A DNA stretch of 64,000 bases from Haloarcula amylolytica JCM 13557 (GCF_000336615.1 NZ_AOLW01000007.1:1-64000); one strand, 5' to 3'; counted from the first letter of the stretch, positions 19,602 through 31,908 are shown. Numbers and translations are program-made. Notes: generated by a model from the sequence alone, not told the origin.

Positions 19602-21166
19602 TGGACACACAAGATCGCCGCGCTATATCGCGTGAATATTTCGCCAAGGAACGGCTCGCCGAACACCACTTCCGCTCGTTCAACGCCTTCCTCGACCGGG
19701 GGATGCAGCAGGTCGTCGACGAGAAAGAGACCATCGAGACCGATATCGGTGACAAGGAAGGGCAGGAACCGGTGTGGGTCGAACTCGGCGACGTCCGCGT
19801 CGTCACCCCACGGGTTCGTGAGGCCGACGGCAGCGAGGAACTGCTGTACCCGCAGGAGGCCCGCCTCCGCAACATCACCTACTCCGCGCCGGTGTTCATG
19901 GAGATGGCCATCGTCCGCGGTGGCGAGGAGGAGCCGGAGGAAGTCGTCGACCGGACCGAGACCAAGATCGGGCGAATGCCCATCATGGTCGGGTCGAACA
20001 AGTGCAACATCGCGGGCTTCACCGACGAGGAGCTCATCGACATCGGCGAGGACCCCGCAGACCCCGGTGGCTACTTCTGTGTCAACGGCTCCGAGCGGGT
20101 GCTGATGACCAGCGAGGACCTCGCCCCGAACAAGATTCTGGCCGAGTACGACACCAAGTACGGCGACGAGGTGCAGGTCGCCAAGACGTTCTCCCAGCGC
20201 CGCGGGTACCGCGCCCTGGTGCTGTGTGAACGAACGCGGGACGGACTGCTGGAAGTCTCGTTCCCGTCCGTCTCTGGCAGCATCGACTTCGTCACGCTGG
20301 TCCGCGCGCTGGGGCTGGAATCGGACGAGGAGATCGTCCACCGCGTCAGCGAGGACCCGGAAATCGTGAAGTTCATGCTGGAGAACTTAGAGGAGGCCGA
20401 GGTCCAGACGACCGAGGAAGCCATCGAGACGCTGGGCAAGCGTGTCGCCTCCGGGCAGGGCAAGAACTACCAGCTCAAGCGGGCCAACTACGTCATCGAC
20501 CGCTATCTCCTCCCGCACCTGCACGAGGAAGGCGTCGAGGAAGAGGAGGTCCGCATCAACAAGGCGTTCTACCTCTGCCGGATGGCCGAGGCGTGTTTCG
20601 AACTGGCACTGGGCCGTCGCGAATCCGACGACAAGGACCACTACGCCAACAAGCGGCTGAAGGTCAGCGGCGACCTGATGACCGACCTGTTCCGGACGGC
20701 GCTGAACAAGCTCGCCCGGGACGTGAAGTACCAGCTCGAACGGGCCAACATGCGGAACCGTCAGCTCTCCGTTTCGACGGTCGTTCGCTCGGACGTGCTG
20801 ACCGAGCGACTCGAACACCCGATCGCGACGGGGAACTGGGTCGGCGGCCGCTCCGGCGTGAGCCAGCTGGTCGACCGGACCGACTTCATGGGGGTGCTGT
20901 CACACCTCCGGCGACTGCGTTCACCGCTCAGTCGCTCTCAGCCCCACTTCGAGGCACGGGACCTGCACGCGACCCAGTGGGGTCGCATCTGTCCCTCCGA
21001 GACGCCTGAAGGCCCCAACTGTGGGCTGGTGAAGAACTTCGCCCAGGCGATGGAGCTGTCACAGGACGTGTCGGACCCGCAGGGTCTCAAACAGGAACTC
21101 GCAGAGATGGGGGTCCAGGGCATCCCCGGTATCGAGTCGATAGAACAGCAGCCCGCGGACGATTAA
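19601..21166 (+). CDS. rpoB2: RNA polymerase subunit B'' (N-terminal half of beta)
   Basis: This 521-aa protein is the N-terminal half of the archaeal RPB2/beta subunit. In halophiles and many euryarchaea the subunit is split into B'' and B'. Conserved segments include [35 protein letters not shown], and near the C-terminus [20 protein letters not shown], part of the rifampicin/active-centre region. It ends at the canonical split, two nt before rpoB'. Confidence 0.97.
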   Translation: MDTQDRRAISREYFAKERLAEHHFRSFNAFLDRGMQQVVDEKETIETDIGDKEGQEPVWVELGDVRVVTPRVREADGSEELLYPQEARLRNITYSAPVFMEMAIVRGGEEEPEEVVDRTETKIGRMPIMVGSNKCNIAGFTDEELIDIGEDPADPGGYFCVNGSERVLMTSEDLAPNKILAEYDTKYGDEVQVAKTFSQRRGYRALVLCERTRDGLLEVSFPSVSGSIDFVTLVRALGLESDEEIVHRVSEDPEIVKFMLENLEEAEVQTTEEAIETLGKRVASGQGKNYQLKRANYVIDRYLLPHLHEEGVEEEEVRINKAFYLCRMAEACFELALGRRESDDKDHYANKRLKVSGDLMTDLFRTALNKLARDVKYQLERANMRNRQLSVSTVVRSDVLTERLEHPIATGNWVGGRSGVSQLVDRTDFMGVLSHLRRLRSPLSRSQPHFEARDLHATQWGRICPSETPEGPNCGLVKNFAQAMELSQDVSDPQGLKQELAEMGVQGIPGIESIEQQPADD

Positions 21167-21167
21167 T

Positions 21168-22994
21168 ATGAGTCAGGGACGCGAAGCCAAAGTATACGTA
21201 AACGGTAGTCTGGTCGGGACACATCCCGACCCGGAACAGCTCGCAGAACAGGTACGACAGGCGCGACGACGGGGGGACGTCTCCCAGATGGTCAACGTCT
21301 CGGTCAAGAACCGGACCGGTGAGGTCATCATCAACGCCGACGCCGGCCGTGCCCGCCGCCCGCTGCTGGTCGTCGAGGACGGCGAGCCGCTGATGACCGA
21401 CGAGGAGGTCGAGCAGGTCAAAGAGGGCGAGCTCGAATTCGAGGAACTCGTCGAGCGTGGCCTCGTCGAGTTCATCGACGCTGAGGAGGAAGAGGACATC
21501 CTCGTCGGCGTCGACGAGGACGAACTCACGGAGAAGCACACGCACCTGGAAGTCGACCCGCAGCTGATGTTCGGTATCGGTGCCGGGATGATTCCGTACC
21601 CCGAACACAACGCCTCGCCCCGGATTACGATGGGGTCGGGGATGATTAAACAGTCGCTGGGCCTGCCGTCGGCGAACTACCGCATTCGCCCGGACACGCG
21701 CCAGCACTTGCTGCACTACCCGCAGCTCTCGATGGTCAAGACCCAGACCACCGAGCAGATCGGCTACGACGACCGCCCGGCGGCACAGAACTTCGTCGTC
21801 GCCGTGATGAGCTACGAGGGGTTCAACATCGAGGACGCGCTGGTGATGAACCAGGGGTCGGTCGACCGCGCGCTCGCCCGCTCGCACTTCTTCCGCACGT
21901 ACGAGGGCGAGGAACGGCGCTACCCCGGCGGTCAGGAGGACCGCTTCGAGATTCCCGACGACGAAGTTCGTGGCGCACGCGGCGAGGAAGCGTACACGCA
22001 CCTCGACGACGACGGTCTCGTGAACCCCGAGACGAAGGTCGGCGAGAACGCCGTCCTGCTGGGCAAGACGAGCCCGCCCCGGTTCCTCGAAGAGCCGGAC
22101 GACATGGGCGGCCTCTCGCCCCAGAAACGCCGGGAGACGAGCGTCACGATGCGCTCGGGCGAATCCGGCGTCGTGGACACGGTCACGCTGATGGAAGGCG
22201 AGGACGGCTCGAAGCTCTCGAAGGTCTCCGTTCGTGACGAACGCATCCCCGAACTCGGGGACAAGTTCGCCTCGCGGCACGGCCAGAAGGGTGTCGTCGG
22301 CCACATCGCCCCGCAGGAGGACATGCCCTTCACCGAGGAGGGCGTCGTCCCGGACCTCATCATCAATCCGCACGCGCTGCCGTCGCGGATGACCGTCGGC
22401 CACATCCTGGAGATGATCGGCGGGAAGGTCGGCGCGCTCGAAGGCCGGCGCGTCGACGGCACTGCTTTCACTGGCGAGGACGAGGAGGAACTCCGGGGCT
22501 CGCTTGAAGAGCACGGCTTCGACTCCAGCGGCAAGGAGACGATGTACTCCGGTGTCACCGGCGAGAAGATCGACGCGGAGATCTTCGTCGGCGACATTTT
22601 CTACCAGAAGCTGTACCACATGGTCTCGAACAAGCTGCACGCCCGCTCGCGCGGGCCGGTGCAGGTACTCACCCGCCAGCCCACTGAGGGGCGCGCCCGC
22701 GAAGGTGGCCTGCGTGTGGGTGAGATGGAGCGGGACGTGCTCATCGGGCACGGCGCGGCGATGGCGCTCAAGGAGCGCCTGCTCGATGAGTCCGACCGCG
22801 AGTGGATCAACGTCTGCGGGCAGTGTGGGATGACCGCCGTCGAGAACGTCGAACAACGGCGCATCTACTGTCCGAACTGCGAGGAGGAGACCGACATCCA
22901 CGAGGTCGAGATGTCCTACGCGTTCAAGCTCCTGCTCGACGAGATGAAGGCGCTCGGTATCGCGCCGCGGATCGAACTGGAGGACGCAGTATGA
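21168..22994 (+). CDS. rpoB1: RNA polymerase subunit B' (C-terminal half of beta)
   Basis: This 608-aa C-terminal half of RPB2/beta contains the hybrid-binding and active-site region ([35 protein letters not shown]), [20 protein letters not shown], and the zinc-binding clamp with [12 protein letters not shown] and CPNCEEE. Together with B'' it makes the second-largest subunit. The stop overlaps the rpoA' start (ATGA), giving coupled synthesis. Confidence 0.98.
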   Translation: MSQGREAKVYVNGSLVGTHPDPEQLAEQVRQARRRGDVSQMVNVSVKNRTGEVIINADAGRARRPLLVVEDGEPLMTDEEVEQVKEGELEFEELVERGLVEFIDAEEEEDILVGVDEDELTEKHTHLEVDPQLMFGIGAGMIPYPEHNASPRITMGSGMIKQSLGLPSANYRIRPDTRQHLLHYPQLSMVKTQTTEQIGYDDRPAAQNFVVAVMSYEGFNIEDALVMNQGSVDRALARSHFFRTYEGEERRYPGGQEDRFEIPDDEVRGARGEEAYTHLDDDGLVNPETKVGENAVLLGKTSPPRFLEEPDDMGGLSPQKRRETSVTMRSGESGVVDTVTLMEGEDGSKLSKVSVRDERIPELGDKFASRHGQKGVVGHIAPQEDMPFTEEGVVPDLIINPHALPSRMTVGHILEMIGGKVGALEGRRVDGTAFTGEDEEELRGSLEEHGFDSSGKETMYSGVTGEKIDAEIFVGDIFYQKLYHMVSNKLHARSRGPVQVLTRQPTEGRAREGGLRVGEMERDVLIGHGAAMALKERLLDESDREWINVCGQCGMTAVENVEQRRIYCPNCEEETDIHEVEMSYAFKLLLDEMKALGIAPRIELEDAV

Positions 22995-25900
22995 GCTCAC
23001 AACAGACACCCCAGGAAATCGGTCAGCTCAGTTTCGGGCTGATGGACCCCGAGGAGTACCGCGAGATGTCGGCCACGAAAGTGATTACGGCCGACACGTA
23101 CGACGACGACGGTTTCCCCATCGACATGGGGCTCATGGACCCACGGCTCGGAGTTATCGACCCCGGCCTGGAGTGCAAGACCTGCGGGAAACACAGCGGG
23201 TCGTGTAACGGCCACTTCGGCCACATCGAACTCGCTGCGCCCGTCATCCACGTCGGCTTCGCGAAGCTCATCCGCCGGCTCCTGCGCGGGACCTGCCGGG
23301 AGTGCTCCCGGCTCTGTCTCGACGAGCACGAGCGCGAGGAGTTCGAAGATCGACTGACACGGACCCAGGACCTCGGTCGCGACCTCAACGACGTGACCAA
23401 GGCCGCCATCCGGCAGGCCCGCAAGAAGGACCGCTGTCCGTTCTGTGGCGAGAAGCAGTACGACATCAAACACGAGAAGCCGACCACGTACTACGAGGTC
23501 CAGGACGTGCTGGCTTCGGACTACCCCGAGCGGATCGCCGCCGCGATGGAGGAGTCCGAGGACCCGATTTCGCCCATCGAGCTCTCCGAGGAGACCGGCA
23601 TCGACAGCAGCCGTGTTCAGGAGATTCTCAGCGGCGAGTTCCGCCCGCGTCAGGAGGACCGCCGCGCCCTGGAGAAGGCGCTGTCGGTCGACCTGACCGA
23701 GGAGGACATGAACAAGCTGATGCCAAGCGACATCCGGGACTGGTTCGAGGACATCCCGGACGAGGACATCGAAGTGCTGGGGATGAAACCGGCCCGCTCC
23801 CGCCCGGAGTGGATGATTCTGACGGTGCTGCCGGTGCCGCCGGTGACGGCACGGCCCTCGATTACGCTGGACAACGGCCAGCGCTCCGAGGACGACCTCA
23901 CCCACAAGCTCGTGGACATCATCCGCATCAACCAGCGGTTCATGGAGAACCGCGAGGCGGGTGCGCCACAGTTGATTATCGAGGACCTCTGGGAACTGCT
24001 GCAGTACCACGTCACCACGTTCATGGACAACGAGATTTCGGGGACGCCGCCGGCGCGACACCGCTCCGGCCGCCCGCTGAAGACCCTCTCTCAGCGCCTG
24101 AAAGGCAAGGAGGGCCGCTTCCGTGGCTCGCTGTCCGGGAAGCGCGTGAACTTCTCCGCTCGTACCGTCATCTCGCCGGACCCGACGCTCTCGCTGAACG
24201 AGGTCGGCGTGCCGGACCGGGTCGCCAAGGAGATGACCCAGACGATGAACGTCACCGAGCGCAATCTCGAAGAGGCCCGCCGGTACGTCTCCAACGGGCC
24301 GGAAGCCCACCCCGGCGCGAACTACGTCAAGCGGCCGGACGGCCGCCGGCTGAAGGTGACCGAGAAGAACTGCGAGGAACTCGCGGAGAAGGTCGAAGCG
24401 GAGTGGGAAGTGTCCCGCCACCTTGTCGACGGCGACATCATCATCTTCAACCGCCAGCCGTCGCTGCACCGGATGTCCATCATGGCCCACGAGGTCGTCG
24501 TGATGCCGTACAAGACGTTCCGGCTGAACACGACGGTCTGTCCGCCGTACAACGCTGACTTCGACGGGGACGAGATGAACATGCACGCCCTCCAGAACGA
24601 GGAGGCCCGGGCCGAGGCCCGCGTCCTCATGCGCGTGCAGGAACAGATGCTCTCCCCGCGCTTCGGCGAGAACATCATCGGCGCGATTCAGGACCACATC
24701 AGCGGGACCTACCTGCTGACCCACACCAATCCGAAATTCAACGAGACGCAGGCGCTGGACCTGCTTCGGGCGACGCGCATCGACGAACTGCCCGAGGCCG
24801 ACGGCGTCGACGAGGACGGCGAGGAGTACTGGACCGGCCGGTCGCTGTTCTCGGAACTGCTGCCGGACGACCTGAACCTGGAGTTCACGTCCTCCGCCGG
24901 CGACACTGTCGTCGTCGAGGACGGCCAGATGACCGGCGGCACCATCGACGAGGACGCCGTCGGGGCCTTCGGCGGCGAAATCGTCGACACCATCGCCAAG
25001 GACTACTCGCGGACCCGTGCCCGGATTCTCGTCAACGAGGTCTCGGCGCTGGCGATGCGGTCGATCATGCACTTCGGGTTCTCTATCAGCATCGACGACG
25101 AGTCCATCCCGCGGGAAGCCGAAGAGCAGATCAACGACGCCATCGACAGCGCGTACGACCGCGTCGAGGAACTCATCGAGACCTACGACCGCGGCGAACT
25201 CGAATCGCTGCCCGGTCGGACCGTCGACGAGACGCTGGAGATGAAGATCATGCAGACGCTGGGCAAGGCGCGTGACTCCGCCGGTGACATCGCCGAGGAC
25301 CACTTCGGCGAGGACAACCCGGCCGTCATCATGGCCGAGTCCGGTGCGCGTGGGTCGATGCTGAACCTGACCCAGATGGCCGGCTGTGTCGGCCAGCAGG
25401 CAGTCCGTGGCGAGCGGATCAACCGCGGCTACGAGAACCGAACCCTCTCGCACTTCGAGGAGAACGACCTCTCGGCGGACGCCCACGGCTTCGTGGAGGC
25501 GTCCTACCGCTCCGGGCTCGGCCCGAAGGAGTTCTTCTTCCACGCGATGGGTGGCCGCGAGGGGCTGGTCGACACGGCCGTCCGGACATCGAAGTCCGGG
25601 TACCTGCAGCGCCGGCTCATCAACGCCCTGTCCGAACTCGAAACGCAGTACGACGGGACCGTCCGGGACACAAGCGACACCATCGTTCAGTTCGAGTTCG
25701 GCGAGGACGGCACGTCGCCGGTCGACGTCTCCTCTAATCAGGAGGGTGACGCCGTCGACGTCGAGCAGATCGCAGACAGCGTCCTCGACGAGGAGTTCGA
25801 GAGCGAGAAGCAGAAAGAGAGCTTCCTCGGCACGCGGACCGAGCGGACCAACCTCTCGGAGCACGCGGACGACTGGTGGATGGCCGAGGGTGACGACTAA
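22991..25900 (+). CDS. rpoA1: RNA polymerase subunit A' (N-terminal part of beta')
   Basis: This 969-aa largest-subunit fragment has an N-terminal zinc site [20 protein letters not shown] (residues about 60-79), further Cys pairs CRECSRLC and CPFCGE, and the catalytic magnesium loop [13 protein letters not shown] near residue 520. The bridge-helix and trigger-loop region [15 protein letters not shown] lies near residue 800. An insert around residues 185-225 ([18 protein letters not shown]) resembles an HTH and is typical of haloarchaea. The start is the ATG at 22991, four nt inside rpoB'; the longer open frame is spurious. Confidence 0.98.
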   Translation: MSSQQTPQEIGQLSFGLMDPEEYREMSATKVITADTYDDDGFPIDMGLMDPRLGVIDPGLECKTCGKHSGSCNGHFGHIELAAPVIHVGFAKLIRRLLRGTCRECSRLCLDEHEREEFEDRLTRTQDLGRDLNDVTKAAIRQARKKDRCPFCGEKQYDIKHEKPTTYYEVQDVLASDYPERIAAAMEESEDPISPIELSEETGIDSSRVQEILSGEFRPRQEDRRALEKALSVDLTEEDMNKLMPSDIRDWFEDIPDEDIEVLGMKPARSRPEWMILTVLPVPPVTARPSITLDNGQRSEDDLTHKLVDIIRINQRFMENREAGAPQLIIEDLWELLQYHVTTFMDNEISGTPPARHRSGRPLKTLSQRLKGKEGRFRGSLSGKRVNFSARTVISPDPTLSLNEVGVPDRVAKEMTQTMNVTERNLEEARRYVSNGPEAHPGANYVKRPDGRRLKVTEKNCEELAEKVEAEWEVSRHLVDGDIIIFNRQPSLHRMSIMAHEVVVMPYKTFRLNTTVCPPYNADFDGDEMNMHALQNEEARAEARVLMRVQEQMLSPRFGENIIGAIQDHISGTYLLTHTNPKFNETQALDLLRATRIDELPEADGVDEDGEEYWTGRSLFSELLPDDLNLEFTSSAGDTVVVEDGQMTGGTIDEDAVGAFGGEIVDTIAKDYSRTRARILVNEVSALAMRSIMHFGFSISIDDESIPREAEEQINDAIDSAYDRVEELIETYDRGELESLPGRTVDETLEMKIMQTLGKARDSAGDIAEDHFGEDNPAVIMAESGARGSMLNLTQMAGCVGQQAVRGERINRGYENRTLSHFEENDLSADAHGFVEASYRSGLGPKEFFFHAMGGREGLVDTAVRTSKSGYLQRRLINALSELETQYDGTVRDTSDTIVQFEFGEDGTSPVDVSSNQEGDAVDVEQIADSVLDEEFESEKQKESFLGTRTERTNLSEHADDWWMAEGDD

Positions 25901-25902
25901 CA

Positions 25903-27090
25903 ATGACAGCACACGACGTATCAGCAGACATCGAGGCCGTCGTCGAGGACACTGAGCTGCCGCGACGGCTGAAAAACGAGGTGTACAGCACCGTTGAGGA
26001 ACGGGGCGTCGGCGTCGACGATGCCGACCGTATCGCCAAGGCCGTCGAGTCCCGCTACCTCGACACGCGCGTCGACCCGCTGGACCCGGTCGGGACCGTC
26101 TCGGCCCAGTCTATCGGCGAACCGGGAACGCAGATGACGATGAACACGTTCCACTACGCGGGGGTCGCCGAGATCGACGTGACCCAGGGCCTGCCGCGGC
26201 TCATTGAGCTGGTAGACGCCCGGAAGACCCCGGACACGCCGATGATGACGGTCCACCTCGACGAGGAGTACGCGGACGACCGCGAGCGCGCTCATGAGGT
26301 CGTCTGGAAGATCGAGGCGACGCGCATCCTCGCGCTGGGTGACATCTCGACGAACGTCGCGGACATGCTCGTCGAGATCGACCTCAACGAGGACACCCTG
26401 CTGGAGCGGTGGCCGACGGTCAACGACACGGACGCCATCGCCGAGGAGATCGCCGAAACCATCGAGTCGAACCTCGGCGTCTCGACCCGGCAGGCCGGCA
26501 CCGTCATCGAGTTCGGTCCGGAGGAACCCAGCTACCGCGACCTGCTGCAACTGGTCGAGGAGCTCCGGGAGATAGTCTTCAAGGGTATCGAGGAGATCAC
26601 CCGCGTCGTCATCCGCAAGGAGGAGACCGACAACGGCGAGGAGTTCGTCCTCTACACCGAAGGATCGGACTTCGGCGAAGTGCTGGACATCGAAGGCGTC
26701 GACGCCTCCCGAACGACGTGTAACAACATCCACGAGATCTACCGGGAACTCGGCGTTGAAGCGGCCCGCGAGACGCTCATCAACGAGACGATGAACACGC
26801 TCGAAGAGCAGGGGCTCGACGACGTGAACGTCCGGCACCTGATGCTCGTAGCCGATATCATGACCAACGAGGGGACCATCGAGTCCATCGGCCGCCACGG
26901 TATCTCGGGGTCGAAAGACTCCGTGCTTGCCCGTGCAGCGTTCGAGGTGACAGTCAATCACTTGCTCGACGCCGCCATCCACGGCGAGGTCGACGAACTC
27001 GACGGCGTCACGGAGAACGTCATCGTCGGGAAGCCGATCAAGCTCGGCACCGGCGACGTCAACCTCCGGATGGGTACGACCCAGGACTGA
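25903..27090 (+). CDS. rpoA2: RNA polymerase subunit A'' (C-terminal part of beta')
   Basis: This 395-aa protein is the C-terminal part of the largest subunit, including the jaw/cleft and the motif [26 protein letters not shown] with neighbouring [19 protein letters not shown]. It completes the clamp base with A'. The stop and nusA start overlap (ATGA-like, sharing base 27090). Confidence 0.98.
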   Translation: MTAHDVSADIEAVVEDTELPRRLKNEVYSTVEERGVGVDDADRIAKAVESRYLDTRVDPLDPVGTVSAQSIGEPGTQMTMNTFHYAGVAEIDVTQGLPRLIELVDARKTPDTPMMTVHLDEEYADDRERAHEVVWKIEATRILALGDISTNVADMLVEIDLNEDTLLERWPTVNDTDAIAEEIAETIESNLGVSTRQAGTVIEFGPEEPSYRDLLQLVEELREIVFKGIEEITRVVIRKEETDNGEEFVLYTEGSDFGEVLDIEGVDASRTTCNNIHEIYRELGVEAARETLINETMNTLEEQGLDDVNVRHLMLVADIMTNEGTIESIGRHGISGSKDSVLARAAFEVTVNHLLDAAIHGEVDELDGVTENVIVGKPIKLGTGDVNLRMGTTQD

Positions 27091-27515
27091 TGCGGGTCGA
27101 ACTCTCGGACGAAGCGCGTCGACTGGTCGCCCTCTTCGAGGACGAAGCAGCCGTCACCGTCCGGGATTGCATCGTCGACGAAGACCACGACCAGGTGGTG
27201 TATCTGGTCAAGCGCGGGGAGATGGCCGACGCTATCGGCCCGGGCGGTCAGACGGTCGAGCGTGTCGAGGAGCGTCTCGGCCGCGAGGTCAAACTCGTCG
27301 AAGCCGCCGAGACGGCCGAGGACTTCGTGGCCAACGCGCTCGCGCCGGCCGCGGTGTACAACGTCACCGTCTCGGAGAACGACGACACCGTCGCCTACGT
27401 CGAAGTGGCACAGGAAGACCGCGGGGCCGCTATCGGTCGCGAAGGCCGAAACATCGACGCCGCCCGGCAACTGGCCAAGCGACACTTCGAAATCGACGGC
27501 ATCGAACTGACCTGA
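27090..27515 (+). CDS. nusA: NusA-like KH-domain transcription factor
   Basis: This 141-aa archaeal NusA homologue consists of two KH RNA-binding domains: KRGEMADAIGPGGQTVERVE (residues 43-62) and DRGAAIGREGRNIDAARQLA (residues 110-129), each with a GxxG loop. It lacks the N- and C-terminal parts of bacterial NusA, as is normal in archaea. It is the last gene of the rpo operon and is followed by a hairpin at 27530-27547. Confidence 0.95.
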   Translation: MRVELSDEARRLVALFEDEAAVTVRDCIVDEDHDQVVYLVKRGEMADAIGPGGQTVERVEERLGREVKLVEAAETAEDFVANALAPAAVYNVTVSENDDTVAYVEVAQEDRGAAIGREGRNIDAARQLAKRHFEIDGIELT

Positions 27516-27529
27516 GCGGGGTGATTTGA

Positions 27530-27547
27530 GCGGGTCCACGGACCCGC
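27530..27547 (+). terminator. Hairpin after the rpo-nusA operon
   Basis: A perfect 7-bp stem (GCGGGTC/GACCCGC) with a 4-nt loop lies 15 nt after nusA, followed about 40 nt later by a run of six T. The T-run also serves as the TATA-like region for the next gene, so its terminator role is uncertain. Confidence 0.5.
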
Positions 27548-27613
27548 CTGCTCGGGCAGTCGATGTGGGGACGGACAGAAACCGCTTTTTTGATTGGTCG
27601 TGAACCGACTGCT

Positions 27614-27958
27614 ATGCCTGCACTCCGGCGTCCAGACGGCGGCGACCTGCTGGCTCCGCTGACTATCGTCGGCATTTACCTGTATCACGCACACGTTCTG
27701 GGGAACCCCCCGTCCGGACTCGAAGGCGCGTTTATGCTCGCGCTGTTCGTGTTGGTGGGGGCCACGAGTCTCGTCGAGGGACTGCTCGCGTCACCGGCGT
27801 ACCCGCTCGTCGGCGGCGGACTAACCGCGGTCTTTTATCTCGTCCGGTTCAGCCAGCGACAGGATATCGGCTCCGCGCTCGGCGTTTGTGCCGGGGTTCT
27901 TTTCGGTAGCTATGGCCTCTACCAATTGGTCACGTCGAGCGCCGAACCGAAACTGTAA
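27614..27958 (+). CDS. Small four-helix membrane protein
   Basis: This 114-aa hydrophobic protein has about four membrane segments (residues ~12-28, 38-60, 63-80 and 86-106). No family is recognised. The ATG at 27614 follows the AT-rich ttttttgatt by about 27 nt, so it has its own leaderless promoter. It lies between nusA and the convergent chemoreceptor, in the place where rps12 often follows nusA in other haloarchaea. Confidence 0.65.
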   Translation: MPALRRPDGGDLLAPLTIVGIYLYHAHVLGNPPSGLEGAFMLALFVLVGATSLVEGLLASPAYPLVGGGLTAVFYLVRFSQRQDIGSALGVCAGVLFGSYGLYQLVTSSAEPKL

Positions 27959-27984
27959 GTGGCAGATGAAACAGGAGGCGACGC

Positions 27985-30372
27985 TCAGTCGTCGCCAGTG
28001 GCCGGGTCGTCCGTGCCGTGTTCGTACACGTCGGTATCGCTGTGCGTGGTGCCGCTGTCAACATCGAACGTCTGCAAGAGTTCGCTGAGGTCGCCGGCCT
28101 GGTCCGAGAGGGACTCGATGCCGCCGGTGACTTCGTTGATCGTCGCGGTCTGTTCCTCCGCGGCGGCGGCGACGTTCTCGGCGCGGGACGCGGTTTCCTC
28201 GCTGATTGTCCCGACCTCGTCGGTCATCGCCACTGCTTCCTCCGTCGTCGCGGCCTGCTCGTCGGTGGCGTCGCTGATGGACTGGATGCCGTCGTTGACC
28301 TCCTCGACGCGGTCGACGATCTGTTCGAGGGACTTGATCGCGTCGTCGACAGTGTCGATACCGTCCGTGACGGAGTCGCCCATCTGCCTGATGTCGGTCA
28401 CGGCGTCACCGGTGGTGTCCTGCACGTCCTCGATAACCGTCGAGACTTCTTCGGTGGCCTCGGTCGTTTCCTGGGCGAGGCCTTTGATCTCGTCGGCGAC
28501 GACGGCGAACCCTTCGCCAGCTTCGCCGGCTCGGGCGGCCTCGATAGAGGCGTTCAGGGCGAGCATATTGGTCTGCTCGGCGATGTCGTCGATGAGATCG
28601 ACGATGTCGCCTATCTGCTCCATCTCCTCGTCGAGGGACTCGACGCGGTCGATAGTCTCGTCGGCTCGCGTCTCGATGTCGTTCATCACCTCGATGGCCT
28701 CCGACGCACGCTCGCTACCGGTCTCACCGATTTCGGCGGCCTCGTTCGATGTGGTCGCGACTTCGTCGGCCTGTGCTGCGACCTCTTCGACCGTCGCGGA
28801 GAGGCCTGACATCTCGTCGACCGTCTCTTCGATGTTCTCGTACTGCGTCTCCGCGCCGTCGGCGATCTCCTGCACGGATTCGCTGACCTCCTCGCTGGCG
28901 TCACGGACCTCCGTGGCGCTCGCGGTGATCTGGTCGGCGGAGCCGTCGACGTCGTCAGCGAACTCCCGGATACGCATGACTGTCTGGCCGAGCTGGGCGA
29001 GCATATCGTTGAACGCGGCGGCGATGTCGGCCATCGCGTCGTTGTCCGTGTCGGTGTCGAGTCGCTGCGTGAGGTCGCCGTCGGCCGCTTTCCGCATCAC
29101 GGCCGAGAACTCCTCGGCCTGCCGTTCGAGCGTTCCGGCCAACTCCTCAGCCTCCTCTTTGGACTCTTCGGCCTCTTGCTGGGCCTGTTCGAGGTCGCTG
29201 ATGAACGATTCGAGGTTGCCGTGCATGCTCGATAGCGACGCCCCGAGTTGGCCGGGGATGTCCTCGTCGAGCACCGGGTCGTCGAACGCCTGTCTGGAGA
29301 GTGCGTCGGCCTGTGCGGCGACGGTGTCGAGATAGGTCTTCATCTCGTAGAAGGCGTTCTGGACGTCGCCGATCTCGTCGAGGCGGTCAGACTGTTCGAT
29401 GTCGGTGTCGAAGTTCCCCACCGCGAGGGCTTCCGCCTGTGTCGAGAGCCGTCTGAGCGACTGCATGATGCCGCGACCGACGAGGACGCCGATGAGGGCG
29501 AACCCGGCCAGTGAAACGCCGATGATGGCGACGAAGCTCCCCTGAATACTGTCACGTAACGCGAAGGCGGTCGATTTCGGGGCCTGCTTGACGACGATCC
29601 ACGGCGTGTCATCGACGGACTCCGCGGCGAGCAGGTACGGCCCGCTCCGGGCCACGTCGCTTTCTCCCGCTGTGAGTGCGGTCAGGTTGGCGGAGACGTT
29701 GTACTGCGTCCCGATAGTCGAGGCGTCCTCGGCGAACTGGACCGTGCCGTCCTGTCGGATAATCCGCGTTTCACCGCCGTCGATGGAGTTGCGGAACTGG
29801 GCCGTCCGCGCGGTCACGTTGTGGACCACGACGACCAGTTTGTCGCTCCGGGCGACCGGGCTCGCGAAGGCGATGTACTTCCCCCCGTCATAAGTGTACA
29901 CTGTCGACATATCGACCGAGTTCGACCCGGTGACCGAGAGGCCGCCACCTTCCCACTCGAAGTCGTCAGTTCGGAGCGACGTGTCGCGTCGGTCGCTCAG
30001 CGACGACTCCTCGATTTCCAGGGTCTCCTCGTTGACGTAGTGGATGGCATACACTGAATCCGGCTGGTAGAACGCTTGCCGCTGTAACGCGCCACGGATC
30101 ATCGTTGGACTCCCCTCCTGAACGTCGGACAGCGTTGAGAGAGTTCGTGCGGCGTTTCGCTGGCTACGGACCCAGTCCGCTGTTGTCGTGGCCGTCTGGA
30201 TGGTACCCGTCTGCAGTTCGTTCTCGCGCTGTTCAGTCAGTTCGTTTGCGACCGTCCGCTCCGCAGTGACGCTGACACCCGCAACGAGCAGGGCAATACA
30301 GAGAATGATGAGCGTCAACTTCCGGAGGTACGTTCGCCGGACGATGTCTGGGAGACGTTGTTCGAGTTTCAT
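27985..30372 (-). CDS. Methyl-accepting chemotaxis transducer with extracytoplasmic Cache-like sensor
   Basis: This 795-aa receptor has TM1 (about residues 18-38), an external sensor domain of the dCache type (about 40-280), TM2 near 282-302, a HAMP domain, and a long coiled-coil signalling domain. The hairpin tip, [20 protein letters not shown], contacts CheA/CheW. Glu/Gln pairs in the flanking helices are likely methylation sites. The ligand is unknown. It is transcribed against the rpo/rps operons. An AT-rich box ttattcag (30396-30403) lies 27 nt before the ATG. Confidence 0.93.
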   Translation of the reverse strand: MKLEQRLPDIVRRTYLRKLTLIILCIALLVAGVSVTAERTVANELTEQRENELQTGTIQTATTTADWVRSQRNAARTLSTLSDVQEGSPTMIRGALQRQAFYQPDSVYAIHYVNEETLEIEESSLSDRRDTSLRTDDFEWEGGGLSVTGSNSVDMSTVYTYDGGKYIAFASPVARSDKLVVVVHNVTARTAQFRNSIDGGETRIIRQDGTVQFAEDASTIGTQYNVSANLTALTAGESDVARSGPYLLAAESVDDTPWIVVKQAPKSTAFALRDSIQGSFVAIIGVSLAGFALIGVLVGRGIMQSLRRLSTQAEALAVGNFDTDIEQSDRLDEIGDVQNAFYEMKTYLDTVAAQADALSRQAFDDPVLDEDIPGQLGASLSSMHGNLESFISDLEQAQQEAEESKEEAEELAGTLERQAEEFSAVMRKAADGDLTQRLDTDTDNDAMADIAAAFNDMLAQLGQTVMRIREFADDVDGSADQITASATEVRDASEEVSESVQEIADGAETQYENIEETVDEMSGLSATVEEVAAQADEVATTSNEAAEIGETGSERASEAIEVMNDIETRADETIDRVESLDEEMEQIGDIVDLIDDIAEQTNMLALNASIEAARAGEAGEGFAVVADEIKGLAQETTEATEEVSTVIEDVQDTTGDAVTDIRQMGDSVTDGIDTVDDAIKSLEQIVDRVEEVNDGIQSISDATDEQAATTEEAVAMTDEVGTISEETASRAENVAAAAEEQTATINEVTGGIESLSDQAGDLSELLQTFDVDSGTTHSDTDVYEHGTDDPATGDD

Positions 30373-30797
30373 AGATACTACCCGCAGGTCTGTCTGAATA
30401 ACTCAAGCGCCGGTACTAGAAACCATCTGCCCAGTTATCACACCTGATTCCATGTGGCCGGGCTATCTCCCGGCCTGGCGGACTGGGACCGGTGTCTGTG
30501 ACTCCTGATACGTACACTGTCGGGTGTGACGAATTCCGCAGACCGATGCTAGTGGAGTCTCCCGAAATAGTCTCAGAAAACTCTGTGAAGCCTGAAATAA
30601 TCGAAAATGGGTTCCCGAAGGACCGCCGGGAACTGCTTTGCGCGTCATACGCCGACTGAAACACCTTGTTACCCGTTTCTTTCCCGCTGTTGTGACCTCT
30701 CTTCGCGTTATCTAACGCAGGTCTGCACCTGATTTCCCCCGTCTATGGCACAGAACGCCACACACGGAAGCGCTACCGGCTGAGTCCGAAAGAGGAG
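30373..30797. other. Gene-free region between the chemoreceptor and rps12
   Basis: This region of about 425 nt contains the divergent promoters of the chemoreceptor (near 30396-30403, minus) and rps12. A minus-strand open frame at 30416-30664 has no homology signal and was not accepted. No RNA gene is recognised. Confidence 0.5.
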
Positions 30798-30806
30798 TCT
30801 TAAGTA
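30798..30806 (+). promoter_or_regulatory. TATA box for rps12-rps7
   Basis: The sequence tcttaagta lies about 30 nt before the rps12 ATG, so the transcript would have a very short leader. It shows that rps12-rps7 are not transcribed only from the rpo promoter. Confidence 0.5.
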
Positions 30807-30831
30807 CCTCCGAAAGGTACCAGTGCCTACT

Positions 30832-31260
30832 ATGGCGAACGGCAAGTACGCCGCGCGCAAGCTCAAGAAGGACCGCCAGAAGCATCGGTGGTCCGACACT
30901 GACTACGCGCGTCGCGAACGCGGCCTGGGCAAGAAGTCCGACCCGCTCGAGGGTGCGCCCCAGGGACGAGGTATCGTACTGGAGAAAGTCGGAATCGAGG
31001 CCAAGCAGCCTAACTCCGCGATCCGGAAATGTGTCCGCGTCCAGCTCATCAAGAACGGTAAGCAGGTCACCGCGTTCTGTCCCGGTGACGGCGCTATCTC
31101 TTTCATCGACGAGCACGACGAGGTCACGATTGCGGGTATCGGCGGGGCGAAGGGCCGCGCGATGGGCGACCTCTCCGGTGTCAACTACAAGGTCGAGAAG
31201 GTCAACGGCGTCTCTCTCATCGAACTCGTTCGCGGGAACGCGGAGAAACCGGTCCGATAA
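30832..31260 (+). CDS. rps12: 30S ribosomal protein S12
   Basis: This 142-aa S12/uS12 protein of the decoding centre matches archaeal S12 across its length: [59 protein letters not shown]. The ATG at 30832 begins [15 protein letters not shown]. It is followed by rps7 with two intervening nt. Confidence 0.98.
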   Translation: MANGKYAARKLKKDRQKHRWSDTDYARRERGLGKKSDPLEGAPQGRGIVLEKVGIEAKQPNSAIRKCVRVQLIKNGKQVTAFCPGDGAISFIDEHDEVTIAGIGGAKGRAMGDLSGVNYKVEKVNGVSLIELVRGNAEKPVR

Positions 31261-31262
31261 CC

Positions 31263-31883
31263 ATGAGTGCCGAAGACACACCCGAGGCTGACGCTGACGA
31301 GGCTGCGGAAAGCGAGCCGGAGACGGCCCGTGCGAAGCTGTTCGGCGAGTGGGAGATCACGGATATCGAGTACTCCGACCCCTCGACTGAGCGCTACATC
31401 ACTGTCACGCCGATCGCCCACACGATGGGGCGACACGCGGACAAGCAGTTCAAGAAAAGCGAGATCAGCATCGTCGAGCGGCTCATCAACCGCCTGATGC
31501 AGACCGACGAGAACACGGGCAAGAAGCAGCTCGCGACCTCCATCGTCACTGAGGCGTTCGAAATCGTTCACGAGCGCACCGACGAGAACCCGATTCAGGT
31601 GCTCGTCAGCGCTGTCGAGAACAGCGCCCCGCGAGAGGAGACCGTCCGCCTGAAATACGGTGGTATCTCGGTCCCGAAGGCCGTCGACGTCGCGCCACAG
31701 CGCCGCGTCGACCAGGCCCTGAAGTTCATCGCAGAGGGCGTGTACGGTGGCTCGTTCAAGACCACCACGAGCGCCGCCGAGGCGCTCGCACAGCAGCTCA
31801 TCGGCGCTGCTAACGACGACGTCCAGGCCTACGCGGTCAACCAGAAAGAAGAGAAAGAACGCGTCGCGGCCGCCGCTCGCTAA
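31263..31883 (+). CDS. rps7: 30S ribosomal protein S7
   Basis: This 206-aa S7/uS7 has an acidic N-terminal extension typical of haloarchaea (residues 1-25). The core has PIAHTMGRHADKQFKKSEIS, VERLINRLMQTDENTGKKQL and the C-terminal KTTTSAAEALAQQLIGAAND. It organises the 3' head domain of 16S rRNA. It forms a two-gene unit with rps12; fusA, often next in line, is 9 kb away in this genome. Confidence 0.98.
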   Translation: MSAEDTPEADADEAAESEPETARAKLFGEWEITDIEYSDPSTERYITVTPIAHTMGRHADKQFKKSEISIVERLINRLMQTDENTGKKQLATSIVTEAFEIVHERTDENPIQVLVSAVENSAPREETVRLKYGGISVPKAVDVAPQRRVDQALKFIAEGVYGGSFKTTTSAAEALAQQLIGAANDDVQAYAVNQKEEKERVAAAAR

Positions 31884-31900
31884 CCCGGCTGTCTCCGACA

Positions 31901-31908
31901 TCTTTATT
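31901..31908 (+). promoter_or_regulatory. TATA box for the sugar dehydrogenase
   Basis: The sequence tctttatt sits about 27 nt before the ATG at 31933. It lies in a pyrimidine-rich stretch that may also help terminate rps7. Confidence 0.45.

Noticed and set aside
22997-25912. 971-aa open frame antisense to rpoA'
   Set aside because: It mirrors the strongly biased codons of rpoA' on the other strand; high GC makes long antisense frames. The sense protein is certain.
30416-30664. 82-aa minus-strand open frame upstream of the chemoreceptor
   Set aside because: Low-complexity Ser/Gly composition, no promoter and not acidic as haloarchaeal proteins are.
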